Part shown: positions 18,000-26,637 of the stretch, piece by piece | How positions within the stretch are numbered: the stretch's first letter is position 1 | Layout: every line of letters begins with the position of its first letter | From: Polynucleobacter asymbioticus QLW-P1DMWA-1 | GTDB taxonomy: Bacteria > Pseudomonadota > Gammaproteobacteria > Burkholderiales > Burkholderiaceae | Length of the DNA: 64,000 nt | NCBI RefSeq assembly: GCF_000016345.1 | Contig: NC_009379.1 | Span: forward strand, 434,001 to 498,000 | Direction: 5' to 3' | Position numbers and translations under genes: made by a program | Notes under the pieces: generated by a model | Database searches by the model: none | Told to the model about the DNA's origin: nothing | The model's input: only the letters and a program-made list of their open reading frames with translations

Positions 18000-18719
18000 A
18001 TGCTCACTAGCAGCTTAGTTTTAGCCATTTTTCTGGGTGCCCTAGTGAGCGGCTGGCATTGCGCGCTCATGTGTGGAGGCATTGCAGCAGCAATTGAGCG
18101 TCCAATAGCCTCGGAGACCCCTTTGCGCTCCAAATCCGAGCTTTTTTATCTTCAACTCATCATGCATTTAGGGCGCATCACGACTTATGTTCTTCTGGGG
18201 GCACTAGCGGCTTGGGTTGGGGTAGAGGTATGGCGGCAGAGCCTGATTCCAGTGCAAAGACCGCTATTTGCTTTGGCTGCTCTGATATTGATTTTGATGG
18301 GCATTCGTTTACTGAGCGTGGGTAAATCCAGAAGCTTGGTGGGTGCGAAGTGGCTTAACGCAAAAATTGCTACTTATTGGGCTAAATATATCGGTCGTTT
18401 TGCAAGCGGCCCCTCACGTTGGTTTAGTGGAATGCTTTGGGGCTTGGTTCCTTGTGGATTGGTTTATAGCGTGTTGCCTTTAGCTTTTTTATCGGGCGAT
18501 GTATTCACTGGCGCAGTCTTCATGTTGGCCTTTGGCTTGGGCACTCTTCCTAATTTGTTATTGATCTCTAAATTCTCAGCAGTGCTCACTCAGTTTGGAC
18601 AATATATTTGGGTTCGTTATTTTGCTGCCTGCTTGCTTTTTATTGCCGGGGGATTTGGTTTATATCGTGCTTGGGTATTGCCTGAAGCATTATTAAAGGG
18701 AGGCTTTTGCCTCTCTTAG
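18000..18719 (+). CDS. Sulfite exporter TauE/SafE family protein near cco genes
   Basis: A 239-residue inner-membrane protein with about six helices. The N-terminal motif GWHCALMCGG (H20, C21, C25) is the hallmark of the membrane family (UreH/DsbD-like) commonly found beside ccoGHIS and linked to copper handling and cbb3 biogenesis. A second conserved block, GLVPCGLVYS, starts the second half. It is divergent from fnr with a 73-base gap. The family name suggests sulfite export, but the context favours a metal or oxidase-maturation role; the latter is inference. Confidence 0.8.
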   Translation: MLTSSLVLAIFLGALVSGWHCALMCGGIAAAIERPIASETPLRSKSELFYLQLIMHLGRITTYVLLGALAAWVGVEVWRQSLIPVQRPLFALAALILILMGIRLLSVGKSRSLVGAKWLNAKIATYWAKYIGRFASGPSRWFSGMLWGLVPCGLVYSVLPLAFLSGDVFTGAVFMLAFGLGTLPNLLLISKFSAVLTQFGQYIWVRYFAACLLFIAGGFGLYRAWVLPEALLKGGFCLS

Positions 18720-18812
18720 TCTTTAGTAAAAAGGCGACGGTGATAGCTCTTGAATGAATCAAGAATTTGAGGATGAAAAAACATCGTGATGACTGATCGG
18801 CTTGGATTCGAT

Positions 18813-19214
18813 CTAGGAAAGTCGCTCGCCTACCCAATAGGCAATACCTGCGCCCACAGCTGTTACCAGACTACCCCAGGCAATATCAATAAAAGCAAGG
18901 CGCGTTGGAAAATCTCGGATGATGGCTAAATTAGTTAAGTCATAAGTCATGTAGCAGAAGAAGCCAAAGAGGGCCCCGTATTGCATAGCTTGAATCCATG
19001 ATTGTTTGGCAAGGGCTGGGGCAATCACAAAGATGCAGGCACCAAGAGCGTAGAACAGGTAAAAACCAAGGCCGGCAATGAGTTTGGGTTCAGTAGCCAT
19101 GAGATCGCCCATTTCATCGCGATAAAGGGCTTTTGCGATACCTAAAAGCCAAACCAAATCGATCGTAACTAGGCTGATTAAAAAAGAGAGATAGATACCA
19201 ATATATTTGAGCAA
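18813..19214 (-). CDS. DUF2177 family membrane protein
   Basis: A 133-residue protein with four predicted membrane helices. The block IDLVWLLGIAKALYRDEMG (18-36) and YDLTNLAIIRDFP (90-102) are characteristic of the DUF2177 family. Function is unknown in general. It stands alone, transcribed away from the universal stress gene at 19310. Confidence 0.75.
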   Translation of the reverse strand: MLKYIGIYLSFLISLVTIDLVWLLGIAKALYRDEMGDLMATEPKLIAGLGFYLFYALGACIFVIAPALAKQSWIQAMQYGALFGFFCYMTYDLTNLAIIRDFPTRLAFIDIAWGSLVTAVGAGIAYWVGERLS

Positions 19215-19268
19215 TTAAGTTACCCTTCGCACTTTTATAGACTAATAATAAGCATTATGATGGATAGA

Positions 19269-19292
19269 GTAGATTAGTAGATTAGTAGATCA
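19269..19292 (+). repeat. Three tandem 8-base units before the universal stress gene
   Basis: GTAGATTA, GTAGATTA, GTAGATCA in direct succession, between the probable promoter region and the AGAGGAGA ribosome binding site of the gene at 19310. It could be an operator or a slippage-prone leader. No regulator is identified. Confidence 0.6.
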
Positions 19293-19309
19293 ATTTAGAG
19301 GAGACAAAT

Positions 19310-19750
19310 ATGTTTAAACATTTATTGGTGCCAGTGGATGGCTCAGATGTCAGCAAAAAATCACTGAAAAAGGTGGCAGAGCTTGCTAAAGCTGATGGCG
19401 CTGCAGTGACTTTGGTCTATGTTTCTGATCCAATGCCTCCAATGGTGTATTCCGATAGCACGATGGGTTACGGCATCTCTGCAAAAGAACATAAAAGCGC
19501 TTGTGAGGCCTATGCAAAAGATGTCTTTAAGAAAGCCAATACTGCTTTAGGGGTAGCCATTAAAGCGAAGGCTTTACATATTGGTAACGCCAACTTAGCA
19601 GAAGGCATTTTGGATGGCGCCAAGAAAGCTAAAGCAGATGTCATCGTGATGGCTTCACATAAACGTACGGGTCTTAAAGGTATTCTTTTAGGTAGCGAAA
19701 CCCATGAAGTGATTGTGCACTCCAAGTTGCCAGTGCTTGTGCTGGGATAA
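19310..19750 (+). CDS. Universal stress protein (UspA family)
   Basis: A 146-residue single-domain Usp. The N-terminal strand FKHLLVPVDGSD and the C-terminal ATP-binding signature GSETHEVIVHSKLPVLVL (G-x-S/T type loop) are both intact, so it probably binds ATP. These proteins respond to stress such as starvation or low oxygen. An excellent ribosome binding site (AGAGGAGA) precedes the ATG and a strong terminator follows. It lies close to fnr and the cbb3 genes but has no recognisable FNR box. Confidence 0.92.
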   Translation: MFKHLLVPVDGSDVSKKSLKKVAELAKADGAAVTLVYVSDPMPPMVYSDSTMGYGISAKEHKSACEAYAKDVFKKANTALGVAIKAKALHIGNANLAEGILDGAKKAKADVIVMASHKRTGLKGILLGSETHEVIVHSKLPVLVLG

Positions 19751-19764
19751 GTTTGCTTCGCTTA

Positions 19765-19791
19765 AAAAAAGGGTCCAATGGACCCTTTTTT
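19765..19791. terminator. Bidirectional terminator after the universal stress gene
   Basis: GGGTCC (19771-19776), loop AAT, GGACCC (19780-19785), flanked by an A-run and a T-run. It serves the stress gene (+) and can serve the convergent M23 peptidase gene (-). Confidence 0.9.
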
Positions 19792-19813
19792 ATTACCTAC
19801 GCTGTATAAGTGA

Positions 19814-21268
19814 TTAGCGATTAATCGGACTTCCTAGCAACAGAATTTCTCGTGTGAGTTGTCCGCTTTCATTATCACGCATTGACCATAAATCGAGTTG
19901 GGTTCGTGAGCCGTAGGGGTCAACATAGATACCATCTTTTCTCAACTCAAAATGCAAATGCGGTCCTGTGGATCTGCCGGTGGTCCCAACATAGCCAATC
20001 TCTAAGCCACGCCTGACTTCATTGCCTAATTCAAGCTCAGGGTTGTAGTTGCTTAGATGGGCATAGTAGGTGTGATAGTTCCCTGGGTGCTCTAAGACGA
20101 TCAGGTTGCCAAAAGCGCCACTAAAGCCCATATGAACTACTTTGCCATTTGCAACACTAAATACCGGAGTGCCAATGGGGGCAGCATAATCAATACCCAT
20201 GTGGGCGCGATAGCGTTGTTTGTTGGGAGCAGCCTGAGCCACCGGTGCATTGCTCTTGGAGCGTTTTCCGGAAGAGGCCTTCACCATTCCAACGCCACGA
20301 GATATGCGACGATAACTGAGTGGGTTAGTCCAGAAGGTACGTTCTAAGGATTCGCCGCTGGCGGTGAAAAATCCACCTGGTAAGTCTGCACGTTCAACCC
20401 AGAAAGCACTCGCGAAGACTTCTTTACTGCTGGGGTCAATAATTTCTGCTGACCATATTTGTGCCCATCTTTCGCGATCACCAAAGTCCACGATTAAGCG
20501 CACAACACTATTCGGGTTCTCGAGCGAATTATTGTCTTCAGGGTAGATCTGCTTAATGATGGAATTTAATTCCCAAACCAATTCCACTGGCAATTTATCG
20601 CCTAGCTTACGCGGGTCATATAAAACTTCTCTTAGGGGTACACGAATTTCAGTAAGGTTCTTAGATTCATTTTTAAGGAAATCTTGTTGAACTAGGAAAC
20701 CACCAAACGCCGAAGGAGTGAATGTCCATACCTCGGTTTTGCTATCTTGGAATGGCCCATTCATGATGCTCAATGAGTCAAAACGATTCCGAGTTGTGAA
20801 AGCGGCTGCGTAAGGAATGCAATCCCCACGCATATGATCAAAAAAGCCTTTAGTCTGATTTTTGAAGAACTCTGCAAACTGGCGATTATCTATACCAATA
20901 CTGGCAGGTAGGTTGTCCTCATTAAAGCTGCGGCGTAAGCAGCCTTGAACAACGCGATAGTCAAGATTGGCCTCGCTATCCAAAATCAGCTCATTAGGGT
21001 TCTTGCGCTGGAATAGCTCTGGATTCAGGCTCATGCTACTGCTAGCTTTTGCGCTTCCAGCGGCAGACTTATCCTTAAACCCAACTGATTTGGTGTTCTG
21101 GATAAAAACCTTCTTGCGTTTTTGGCTTGACTGGGCCTGTGCTGATGAGGCGAGGCCAAGGCTGAGACTCAGTAGTGCGCACCCCAGCGCAATGAGTAGC
21201 CTTGTTGTCAGCGGGGATCTGCTAGTTGCTTTTTTGTTCACCCCGCAATTATCTAATATTGCGAGCAT
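19814..21268 (-). CDS. M23 family metallopeptidase (LytM domain)
   Basis: A 484-residue exported peptidase. A signal peptide (about 22-46, ending AQA-Q) leads to a long N-terminal region of unknown fold and a C-terminal LytM domain (about 350-455). Zinc ligands are H356, D360 and H439 (in PHLHF, with H437), with H404 of YYAHL as the catalytic His. All are present, so it is probably an active cell-wall endopeptidase rather than an EnvC/NlpD-type activator. A GTG nine codons in (21241) is a plausible alternative start. Confidence 0.88.
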   Translation of the reverse strand: MLAILDNCGVNKKATSRSPLTTRLLIALGCALLSLSLGLASSAQAQSSQKRKKVFIQNTKSVGFKDKSAAGSAKASSSMSLNPELFQRKNPNELILDSEANLDYRVVQGCLRRSFNEDNLPASIGIDNRQFAEFFKNQTKGFFDHMRGDCIPYAAAFTTRNRFDSLSIMNGPFQDSKTEVWTFTPSAFGGFLVQQDFLKNESKNLTEIRVPLREVLYDPRKLGDKLPVELVWELNSIIKQIYPEDNNSLENPNSVVRLIVDFGDRERWAQIWSAEIIDPSSKEVFASAFWVERADLPGGFFTASGESLERTFWTNPLSYRRISRGVGMVKASSGKRSKSNAPVAQAAPNKQRYRAHMGIDYAAPIGTPVFSVANGKVVHMGFSGAFGNLIVLEHPGNYHTYYAHLSNYNPELELGNEVRRGLEIGYVGTTGRSTGPHLHFELRKDGIYVDPYGSRTQLDLWSMRDNESGQLTREILLLGSPINR

Positions 21269-21300
21269 GCATACCGAAATTCATGCTGTGACGCAGCAAA

Positions 21301-22233
21301 TTAGTGATCCTCTTTATCTGGTGCAACCTTAAGAACCTCAAAAGCAGCCTTAAGGCGTTCTTCGTAGTTGCTTTTGAGTATTGCAGCCTCTTCAGGGGAC
21401 CATTGTTTAAATCCTTCCCCCTTAGCAATGCCAGTTTTGCCACTTTTTACTAAGTTTGTGACACAGGCAGGTGGTGCAGTAATGTTTGATAGGGAGGGGT
21501 AGATCAATTCGGCAGCCAAAGCCATGCCTTCCCATCCTGAGATTTCTTTTTGGGTCATTGGACCAACCGCAGCATAGCGAAATCCAAAGCTATAACGAAC
21601 TGCCGTATCAATATCATCGGGGGTGGCAATACCTTCATCTACGAGCGATAACACCTCTCTCATCAAGGCGTGTTGAATTCGGTTTGCTAAGAATCCTGGG
21701 ATATCTTTTTTCACAAGCACGGGTTTTTTATGGTGAGCCTGAAAAAGCTGGCAGACTGTTTTTGCTAGCTCGGGATCAGACGTCTTGCCCAACACCACTT
21801 CCACCAGTGGGACGATATGTGCAGGCATAAAGTAATGGGTGTTAAACATCCGATGTGCAGTAGGTAGACTAGCTGTGATATCGCTAATAGGAAAGCCTGA
21901 TGTATTGCTACCAATGGGTATGTGCGAAGGCAAACGTTGATCTAGGTCTGAAAATATCAAGCGCTTTAACCCCAGATTTTCGGAAACACTCTCAATGACT
22001 AAATCAGTATTCGTCCAATCGGACCAATCTGCAATGCTACCGGTACTTAATGCACCCCCAAGTTGAGGCCAGGCAGGATTAATGGAGGCGGCACAATTTT
22101 CGATAGCCTCGATGCAAGATGTTGTCTTGGCAGGATTACGTCCAAGAAGGATGGTATTAGCGCCATAAGCTAAAAATCCCGCAGCGATGCCAATGCCCAT
22201 TGTTCCTGTACCGATGACTACTACTTTACTCAT
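21301..22233 (-). CDS. 3-hydroxyacyl-CoA dehydrogenase-fold oxidoreductase, copy 1
   Basis: A 310-residue NAD(P)-dependent dehydrogenase. The Rossmann motif GTGTMGIGIA (8-17), the substrate block THYFMPAHIVPLVEVV and the PGFLANRIQHALMRE segment at the start of the C-terminal domain mark the 3HCDH family. Length suits the stand-alone group (L-gulonate 3-dehydrogenase, carnitine dehydrogenase, hydroxybutyryl-CoA dehydrogenase). It is a clear paralogue of the gene at 28592, sharing these blocks almost unchanged. It is divergent from the enolase-family gene. Substrate unknown; a free hydroxy acid is plausible from context. Confidence 0.85.
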   Translation of the reverse strand: MSKVVVIGTGTMGIGIAAGFLAYGANTILLGRNPAKTTSCIEAIENCAASINPAWPQLGGALSTGSIADWSDWTNTDLVIESVSENLGLKRLIFSDLDQRLPSHIPIGSNTSGFPISDITASLPTAHRMFNTHYFMPAHIVPLVEVVLGKTSDPELAKTVCQLFQAHHKKPVLVKKDIPGFLANRIQHALMREVLSLVDEGIATPDDIDTAVRYSFGFRYAAVGPMTQKEISGWEGMALAAELIYPSLSNITAPPACVTNLVKSGKTGIAKGEGFKQWSPEEAAILKSNYEERLKAAFEVLKVAPDKEDH

Positions 22234-22341
22234 GGCTTATTTACTATTTTTGAATGATTTGGTCAAAGAATTATTCCCGATTTGCACCCATACAGCCAAT
22301 GAAAAATCTCGCTACAATCATTTTTTGCATAAGGAGTTCAG

Positions 22342-23475
22342 GTGCCTATTATTGAATCTGTTCAGGTTGCTTCCGTAGCGGTTCCTTTAGATAAGGTTAC
22401 TTCATTTTCCACACGCACCGTCTCCGAGCGTCACTATTGCTTGGTAAAAGTTCGAGCTAAGGATGGCAATGAGGGTATTGGCTTTTGCTATGTTGGTAGT
22501 GCTGGTGGAGATATCGCCAAGATTGCCGTAGAACAATTACTCGCACCTAAGCTGATTAGCCAAAATAGCCATCGAAGCGAAGGTTTGTGGATGGAAATGT
22601 ATAACGAATCCATTTTGCAGGGTCGCACTGGTGCAGTGATGAGAGGCATCTCTATATTAGATACAGCCTTATGGGATTTAAATGCACGCTCTGCTAAGTT
22701 GCCTCTGCATCACTACTTGGGAGCGGTGGTTGATGATCGTGTCCCTGCTTATGCAAGTGGCGGCTATTACCTAGAAGGTAAAACACCGGCCAAGTTGGGC
22801 AAGGAAATGGAGTCCTACGTAAAGCAAGGATTTAAAGCAGTCAAGATGAAGGTGGGGCGTCTTTCTCCATCCGAGGAGGAGGCGCGCGTTAAGGCGGCTC
22901 GTAAAGCCATTGGGGAAGACATTTTGTTGACCCTGGATGCCAATAATGCTTGGAAAGACCTACCGACCGCACTAGAGTATGTCCGACGCTTTGAGGCCTA
23001 CAACCCCTATTGGATAGAAGAACCCTTTTCTCCTGATGCGATAGATCTTCATGCGGCACTTGCTCGTCAAACCACCATCAATGTCGCAACCGGTGAGATG
23101 GAAGCAGGGCGTTGGCGCTTTAGAGAATTGATTGATGCGGGTGGGGTAGCCATATTACAGTCTGATGCTGCAGTTTGTGGGGGCATTACTGAATGGCGTC
23201 GTATTTCTGCTTATGCTGATGCAAAAGGAATTACGGTTTGTCCTCATTGGATGCATGATTTGCACGCACCGCTTGTAGCGGCCACTCCGAATGCGCGATT
23301 TGTGGAATTCTTCCTGGATGATCAAGTCCTTAATTTCCGTAGATTGATAAATAAGCAACTCACCTTCAAGAAGGGTGACTTAATCTTGCATCAAACGCCA
23401 GGACTTGGGTTTGAGTTTGATGAGGCGGCTATTAAACAATATGCTGGCAAAGCAGCTTGGACAAAGATTTCTTAA
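22342..23475 (+). CDS. Mandelate racemase/muconate lactonizing enzyme family protein
   Basis: A 377-residue enolase-superfamily enzyme of the mandelate racemase type. Visible active-site residues are K168-x-K170, metal ligands D199 (DANNAW), E226/E227 (EEP) and E252 (GEMEAG), then D275 and H302, the Asp-His dyad of the MR subgroup, and E322. These enzymes abstract the alpha proton of carboxylates, usually to dehydrate acid sugars or to racemise. GTG start with AAGGAG five bases upstream. Placed beside dehydrogenases, a lyase and a TRAP transporter, it is probably an acid-sugar or hydroxy-acid dehydratase; the substrate is not assigned. Confidence 0.88.
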   Translation: MPIIESVQVASVAVPLDKVTSFSTRTVSERHYCLVKVRAKDGNEGIGFCYVGSAGGDIAKIAVEQLLAPKLISQNSHRSEGLWMEMYNESILQGRTGAVMRGISILDTALWDLNARSAKLPLHHYLGAVVDDRVPAYASGGYYLEGKTPAKLGKEMESYVKQGFKAVKMKVGRLSPSEEEARVKAARKAIGEDILLTLDANNAWKDLPTALEYVRRFEAYNPYWIEEPFSPDAIDLHAALARQTTINVATGEMEAGRWRFRELIDAGGVAILQSDAAVCGGITEWRRISAYADAKGITVCPHWMHDLHAPLVAATPNARFVEFFLDDQVLNFRRLINKQLTFKKGDLILHQTPGLGFEFDEAAIKQYAGKAAWTKIS

Positions 23476-23516
23476 TGAAGCTCTAGTTACTTAATAAAGA
23501 TTCAGGTCGTCCAAAA

Positions 23517-23546
23517 CAATAAAGCCCGCAATTGCGGGCTTTATTG
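23517..23546. terminator. Perfectly palindromic bidirectional terminator
   Basis: A 30-base perfect palindrome centred on GCCCGCAATTGCGGGC, flanked by CAATAAA and TTTATTG. It lies between convergent genes (enolase-family + and TRAP permease -) and can terminate both. Confidence 0.85.
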
Positions 23547-23557
23547 TTTGATAGCGA

Positions 23558-25570
23558 TTAAGAGGATCGGGGATTGAGCTTGAAGTGGGTGATGGTTTGA
23601 GTAACCAAAACCAAAGCAAAGCCAACAAATCCAACTAAGTCAGCCTCAGTAGAGGGGTATGCCAGAGCTACCCCGGAAGCAACCATGATGATGCGCTCAA
23701 AAATTTTGGTTTTTTCAATAAACCAACCTTGTAGACCACCTGCCAAACAAATGATTCCCACTACTGCGGTAAATGAAATCCAAGCAATTTGCATCCAGTC
23801 TGCCTGCTCAAGTGCTTCAGTAGATCCCATTAACAATAAGCTCACTCCAGATTTATCCAGAACAAACATAAAGGGCACCAAAATAGCGGGCGCGACATAT
23901 TTCCAGGTTTGCAAAGTTGTTTTGTAAGGGTTGCCCTTACAAATGGCCGCTGCTGCAAATGGTGAAAGTGCGGTAGGAGGGGAGACCTCAGATAGAACAG
24001 CGTAGTAAAAAATGAACATGTGTGCTGCAAATGCAGGCACTCCTAAGTTGATCAGTGCTGGCGCAGCAATCACAGCGCAAATGATGTAAGACGCAGTGAC
24101 TGGTACCGCAAGCCCGACCACCCAAACTACCAGCGCTGTAAAGATAGTGGTGAGCAAGAGTGAGCCGCCAGCATATTGAATCACAATAGAGCTAAATTTC
24201 AGGCCCAGACCTGTTAGCGTAACGGTACCAACAATTAAGCCCGCACCTGCGCAAGTTGCAGCAATCGCTAACACCCCAGTAGATCCTGCAGCCAGGGACT
24301 TAGTGAGGTTGGAGTTATAGAGGCCCGACAGAATGGGTTCTTTGCCTTTAAACCACGTCCAAGGAATAATCGCCGTATCTTCGCGCAACATACTGGATAG
24401 AGCTGATACAACCGTTGCCCAAAATACCGACATAACTGGCGAGAAGCCCATCAGCATGAACACCACAATGGAGATTAATGAGAAGAAGTGGAACCAATAT
24501 TTTTTAGTTAATTGCCATGCACTCTCGGTAGATTCAAAATGAATGTTCTTCATACCGTATTTGCGTACATCAATTTCCACCATCACAAATAAGCCTAGGT
24601 AAAAAAGGATGGTAGGAATGGTTGCCATAAGCAATACATCTAAATACGAAATCTTTAAAAAATCAGCAATTAGGAAGGCGGCAGCACCCAGCACTGGAGG
24701 AGAAATGATGGCGCCCAATCCTCCCGCAGCCAAAAGGCCGCCCGCTGCATTCTTCTCGTAACCGACTTTATCTAGCATTGGCGCCGCAACTGAGCCTACG
24801 GTAACCGTCGTAGCAACACCTGATCCAGATGGGCCTCCCAGCAAGAACGAAGACATCACAATGGTTCTGCCAACTCCGGATGATTTCCCACCCATAGCTG
24901 CAAATGAAAAGTCGATGAAGAATTTTCCGGCGCCTGTGAACTGTAAGAAGGCGCCAAAAATAGTGAAAAGAATAATCAGGGTTGCTGATACATCAACCGC
25001 TGTGCCATAGATCCCCTCTAGGGTCATATACATATAACCGACTAAACGATCTAAATCGTAACCTTTATGTGTCCAAGGTGCAGGTAAGTAGTTGCCAAAA
25101 AGAGCATAGAGCAAGAATAGGACGGTAACGCTCACCAGTATCAAACCATTTGTTCTTCTGACACCTTCAAGAATGAGGAGGATTAAACCAATTCCAATCA
25201 CAACATCCGTTGAATTTGGCGCGGTGTTTCTATCCATGAAATCATCGCCACCACTCAATATGTAATACGCAACATAAACGGAGATAAGCGCAAAAATCAC
25301 ATCCCACCACATGAGTCTATTTTTAAAGCGTGCAGCAATAGGAAAACTTAAAAACACTAAGAACAGCACTAGGGCAACGTGAATCACCCTGAGCTCTTGG
25401 GTTGGGACGATTGAATATGCAGCATAGAGGTGGAATAAAGACATGCCTACAGCGACAAGAGTGATGAACTTTGCTAGGAGCCCTTTGTAATCATTAGAGT
25501 CTCCTTCCTCCTGCTTGATAAAGGCTTCTAATTTTTCTTGCGTTTCGTTGTCAATGACGTTTTGATTCAT
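23558..25570 (-). CDS. TRAP transporter fused permease (4TM/12TM), TAXI-associated
   Basis: A 670-residue membrane protein in which the small (DctQ-like) and large (DctM-like) subunits of a TRAP transporter are fused, as usual for TAXI-type systems. About 16-18 hydrophobic segments are visible. Gly-rich stretches such as FLLGGPSGSGVATTVTVGS and AAGGLGAIISPPVLGAAAF belong to the DctM core. It imports organic acids by sodium symport using the binding protein encoded immediately upstream (25660-26610). Same-strand neighbours suggest a transport-catabolism operon. Confidence 0.93.
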   Translation of the reverse strand: MNQNVIDNETQEKLEAFIKQEEGDSNDYKGLLAKFITLVAVGMSLFHLYAAYSIVPTQELRVIHVALVLFLVFLSFPIAARFKNRLMWWDVIFALISVYVAYYILSGGDDFMDRNTAPNSTDVVIGIGLILLILEGVRRTNGLILVSVTVLFLLYALFGNYLPAPWTHKGYDLDRLVGYMYMTLEGIYGTAVDVSATLIILFTIFGAFLQFTGAGKFFIDFSFAAMGGKSSGVGRTIVMSSFLLGGPSGSGVATTVTVGSVAAPMLDKVGYEKNAAGGLLAAGGLGAIISPPVLGAAAFLIADFLKISYLDVLLMATIPTILFYLGLFVMVEIDVRKYGMKNIHFESTESAWQLTKKYWFHFFSLISIVVFMLMGFSPVMSVFWATVVSALSSMLREDTAIIPWTWFKGKEPILSGLYNSNLTKSLAAGSTGVLAIAATCAGAGLIVGTVTLTGLGLKFSSIVIQYAGGSLLLTTIFTALVVWVVGLAVPVTASYIICAVIAAPALINLGVPAFAAHMFIFYYAVLSEVSPPTALSPFAAAAICKGNPYKTTLQTWKYVAPAILVPFMFVLDKSGVSLLLMGSTEALEQADWMQIAWISFTAVVGIICLAGGLQGWFIEKTKIFERIIMVASGVALAYPSTEADLVGFVGFALVLVTQTITHFKLNPRSS

Positions 25571-25623
25571 GTCTCCGCCTGTCTACTGATTTATATTTAT
25601 TTTTTGTTACTACATAAAACCAG

Positions 25624-25654
25624 AAAAAAAGGGGGTTGACCCACCCTCTTTTTT
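25624..25654 (-). terminator. Hairpin with T-run between TAXI binding protein and permease genes
   Basis: Read on the minus strand: A-run, GAGGGTGGGT, CA, ACCCCC, then seven T. The stem is imperfect. Within a likely operon it could attenuate transcription so that the binding protein is made in excess of the permease. Confidence 0.5.
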
Positions 25655-25659
25655 CCTGC

Positions 25660-26610
25660 TTAATTTACTTTGGCATTCTTTTCTTTAAAGAACTTTAAAG
25701 CACCAGGATGAAAGTCTATCGGGGTGGCTTTTTGTTTTTGATTATCGAGATTAACACTCATAAATTCTTGATGGGTACGAACTAGCTCAAGTTTGTTATC
25801 AAAAATTGCCTTCACAATTTTGTATGCTTGATCATCTGGCATATTGGCATTAACTACTAAGATATTTGCAACCGCAGCGACTTTATTGTCCTTGGCCATG
25901 CCACTATAGGTTGCCTTAGGAATATTTGCGGTGAAGTAGAGGTTGCCATACTTCTTATTCATGGCAGTCACTTCTTCGTTCGTATCAATCATCACAATTT
26001 TGGTACCAGGCGTGTTTGCTAAATCAGTCACAGCGGCTGTTGGTAGACCGCCTACCCAGAAAAATGCATCAATCTTGCGGTCTTTGATTGCATTTACAGA
26101 TTCCGCTACGCTGAGACGCTCGCGTTTCACATCTTTATCCTTATCCATGCCGGCAGCTTCTAACAAGCGGAAGGCCATGACTTCAGTTGCACTTCCAGGT
26201 GCGCCTGTACTCACGCGTTTGCCTTTAAGGTCTTTCATAGATTTGATGCCGGTAGAGTCAACAGTCACCACATGCATCAAGTTTGGATATAGAACTACCA
26301 GGGTACGGAGATCCACTTTTTTGTTAACAAACTTGCCTTCACCAATTTGGGCGTCTTTGGCAGCATCTGCCATAGAAAAGCCTACGTAAGGTTTGCCGGT
26401 ACCAATCAAGTTGAGGTTGTCTACTGAACCGCCTGTTACTTCTGCGGTTGCGGACATCCCAGGGACTTTGCTTGAGAGAACCGAAGCTAATCCACCGCCC
26501 ATTGGATAGTAGACGCCGCCAGTACCACCAGTGGCAATGGAAATATTTTGCGCATGAGCGCTAATCCACAAGAGACTTAATGACAGTGCGATGATCTTCA
26601 GTAGTTTCAT
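25660..26610 (-). CDS. TAXI family TRAP transporter solute-binding protein
   Basis: A periplasmic binding protein of about 316 residues. The signal peptide ends near AHAQN; ISIATGGTGGVYYPMGGGLA then matches the TAXI family (glutamate/aromatic-type TRAP receptors). The start is moved to the Met at 26610 because GGAG lies six bases before it; an upstream Met adds four residues without such a site. It is paired with the fused permease encoded next, and cotranscribed with the DapA-family and D-2-hydroxyacid dehydrogenase genes. Ligand likely a small organic acid, inferred. Confidence 0.93.
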   Translation of the reverse strand: MKLLKIIALSLSLLWISAHAQNISIATGGTGGVYYPMGGGLASVLSSKVPGMSATAEVTGGSVDNLNLIGTGKPYVGFSMADAAKDAQIGEGKFVNKKVDLRTLVVLYPNLMHVVTVDSTGIKSMKDLKGKRVSTGAPGSATEVMAFRLLEAAGMDKDKDVKRERLSVAESVNAIKDRKIDAFFWVGGLPTAAVTDLANTPGTKIVMIDTNEEVTAMNKKYGNLYFTANIPKATYSGMAKDNKVAAVANILVVNANMPDDQAYKIVKAIFDNKLELVRTHQEFMSVNLDNQKQKATPIDFHPGALKFFKEKNAKVN

Positions 26611-26637
26611 GAATGTCTCCAATTTATTTTTTGGTTA

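Noticed and set aside
18748..18764. TCTTGA-ATGAA-TCAAGA inverted repeat after the SafE-like gene as a terminator
   Set aside because: The stem is short and AT-rich and no T-run follows.
19269..19292. CRISPR-like array
   Set aside because: Units are 8 bases with no spacers and only three copies. No cas gene is in the window.
19215..19309. FNR site before the universal stress gene
   Set aside because: TTAGTAGATCAA contains one half-site (ATCAA) only; the other half and spacing do not match.
25943..26389. Open frame of 148 codons opposite the TAXI binding-protein gene
   Set aside because: Entirely within a well-supported gene and without recognisable domain.
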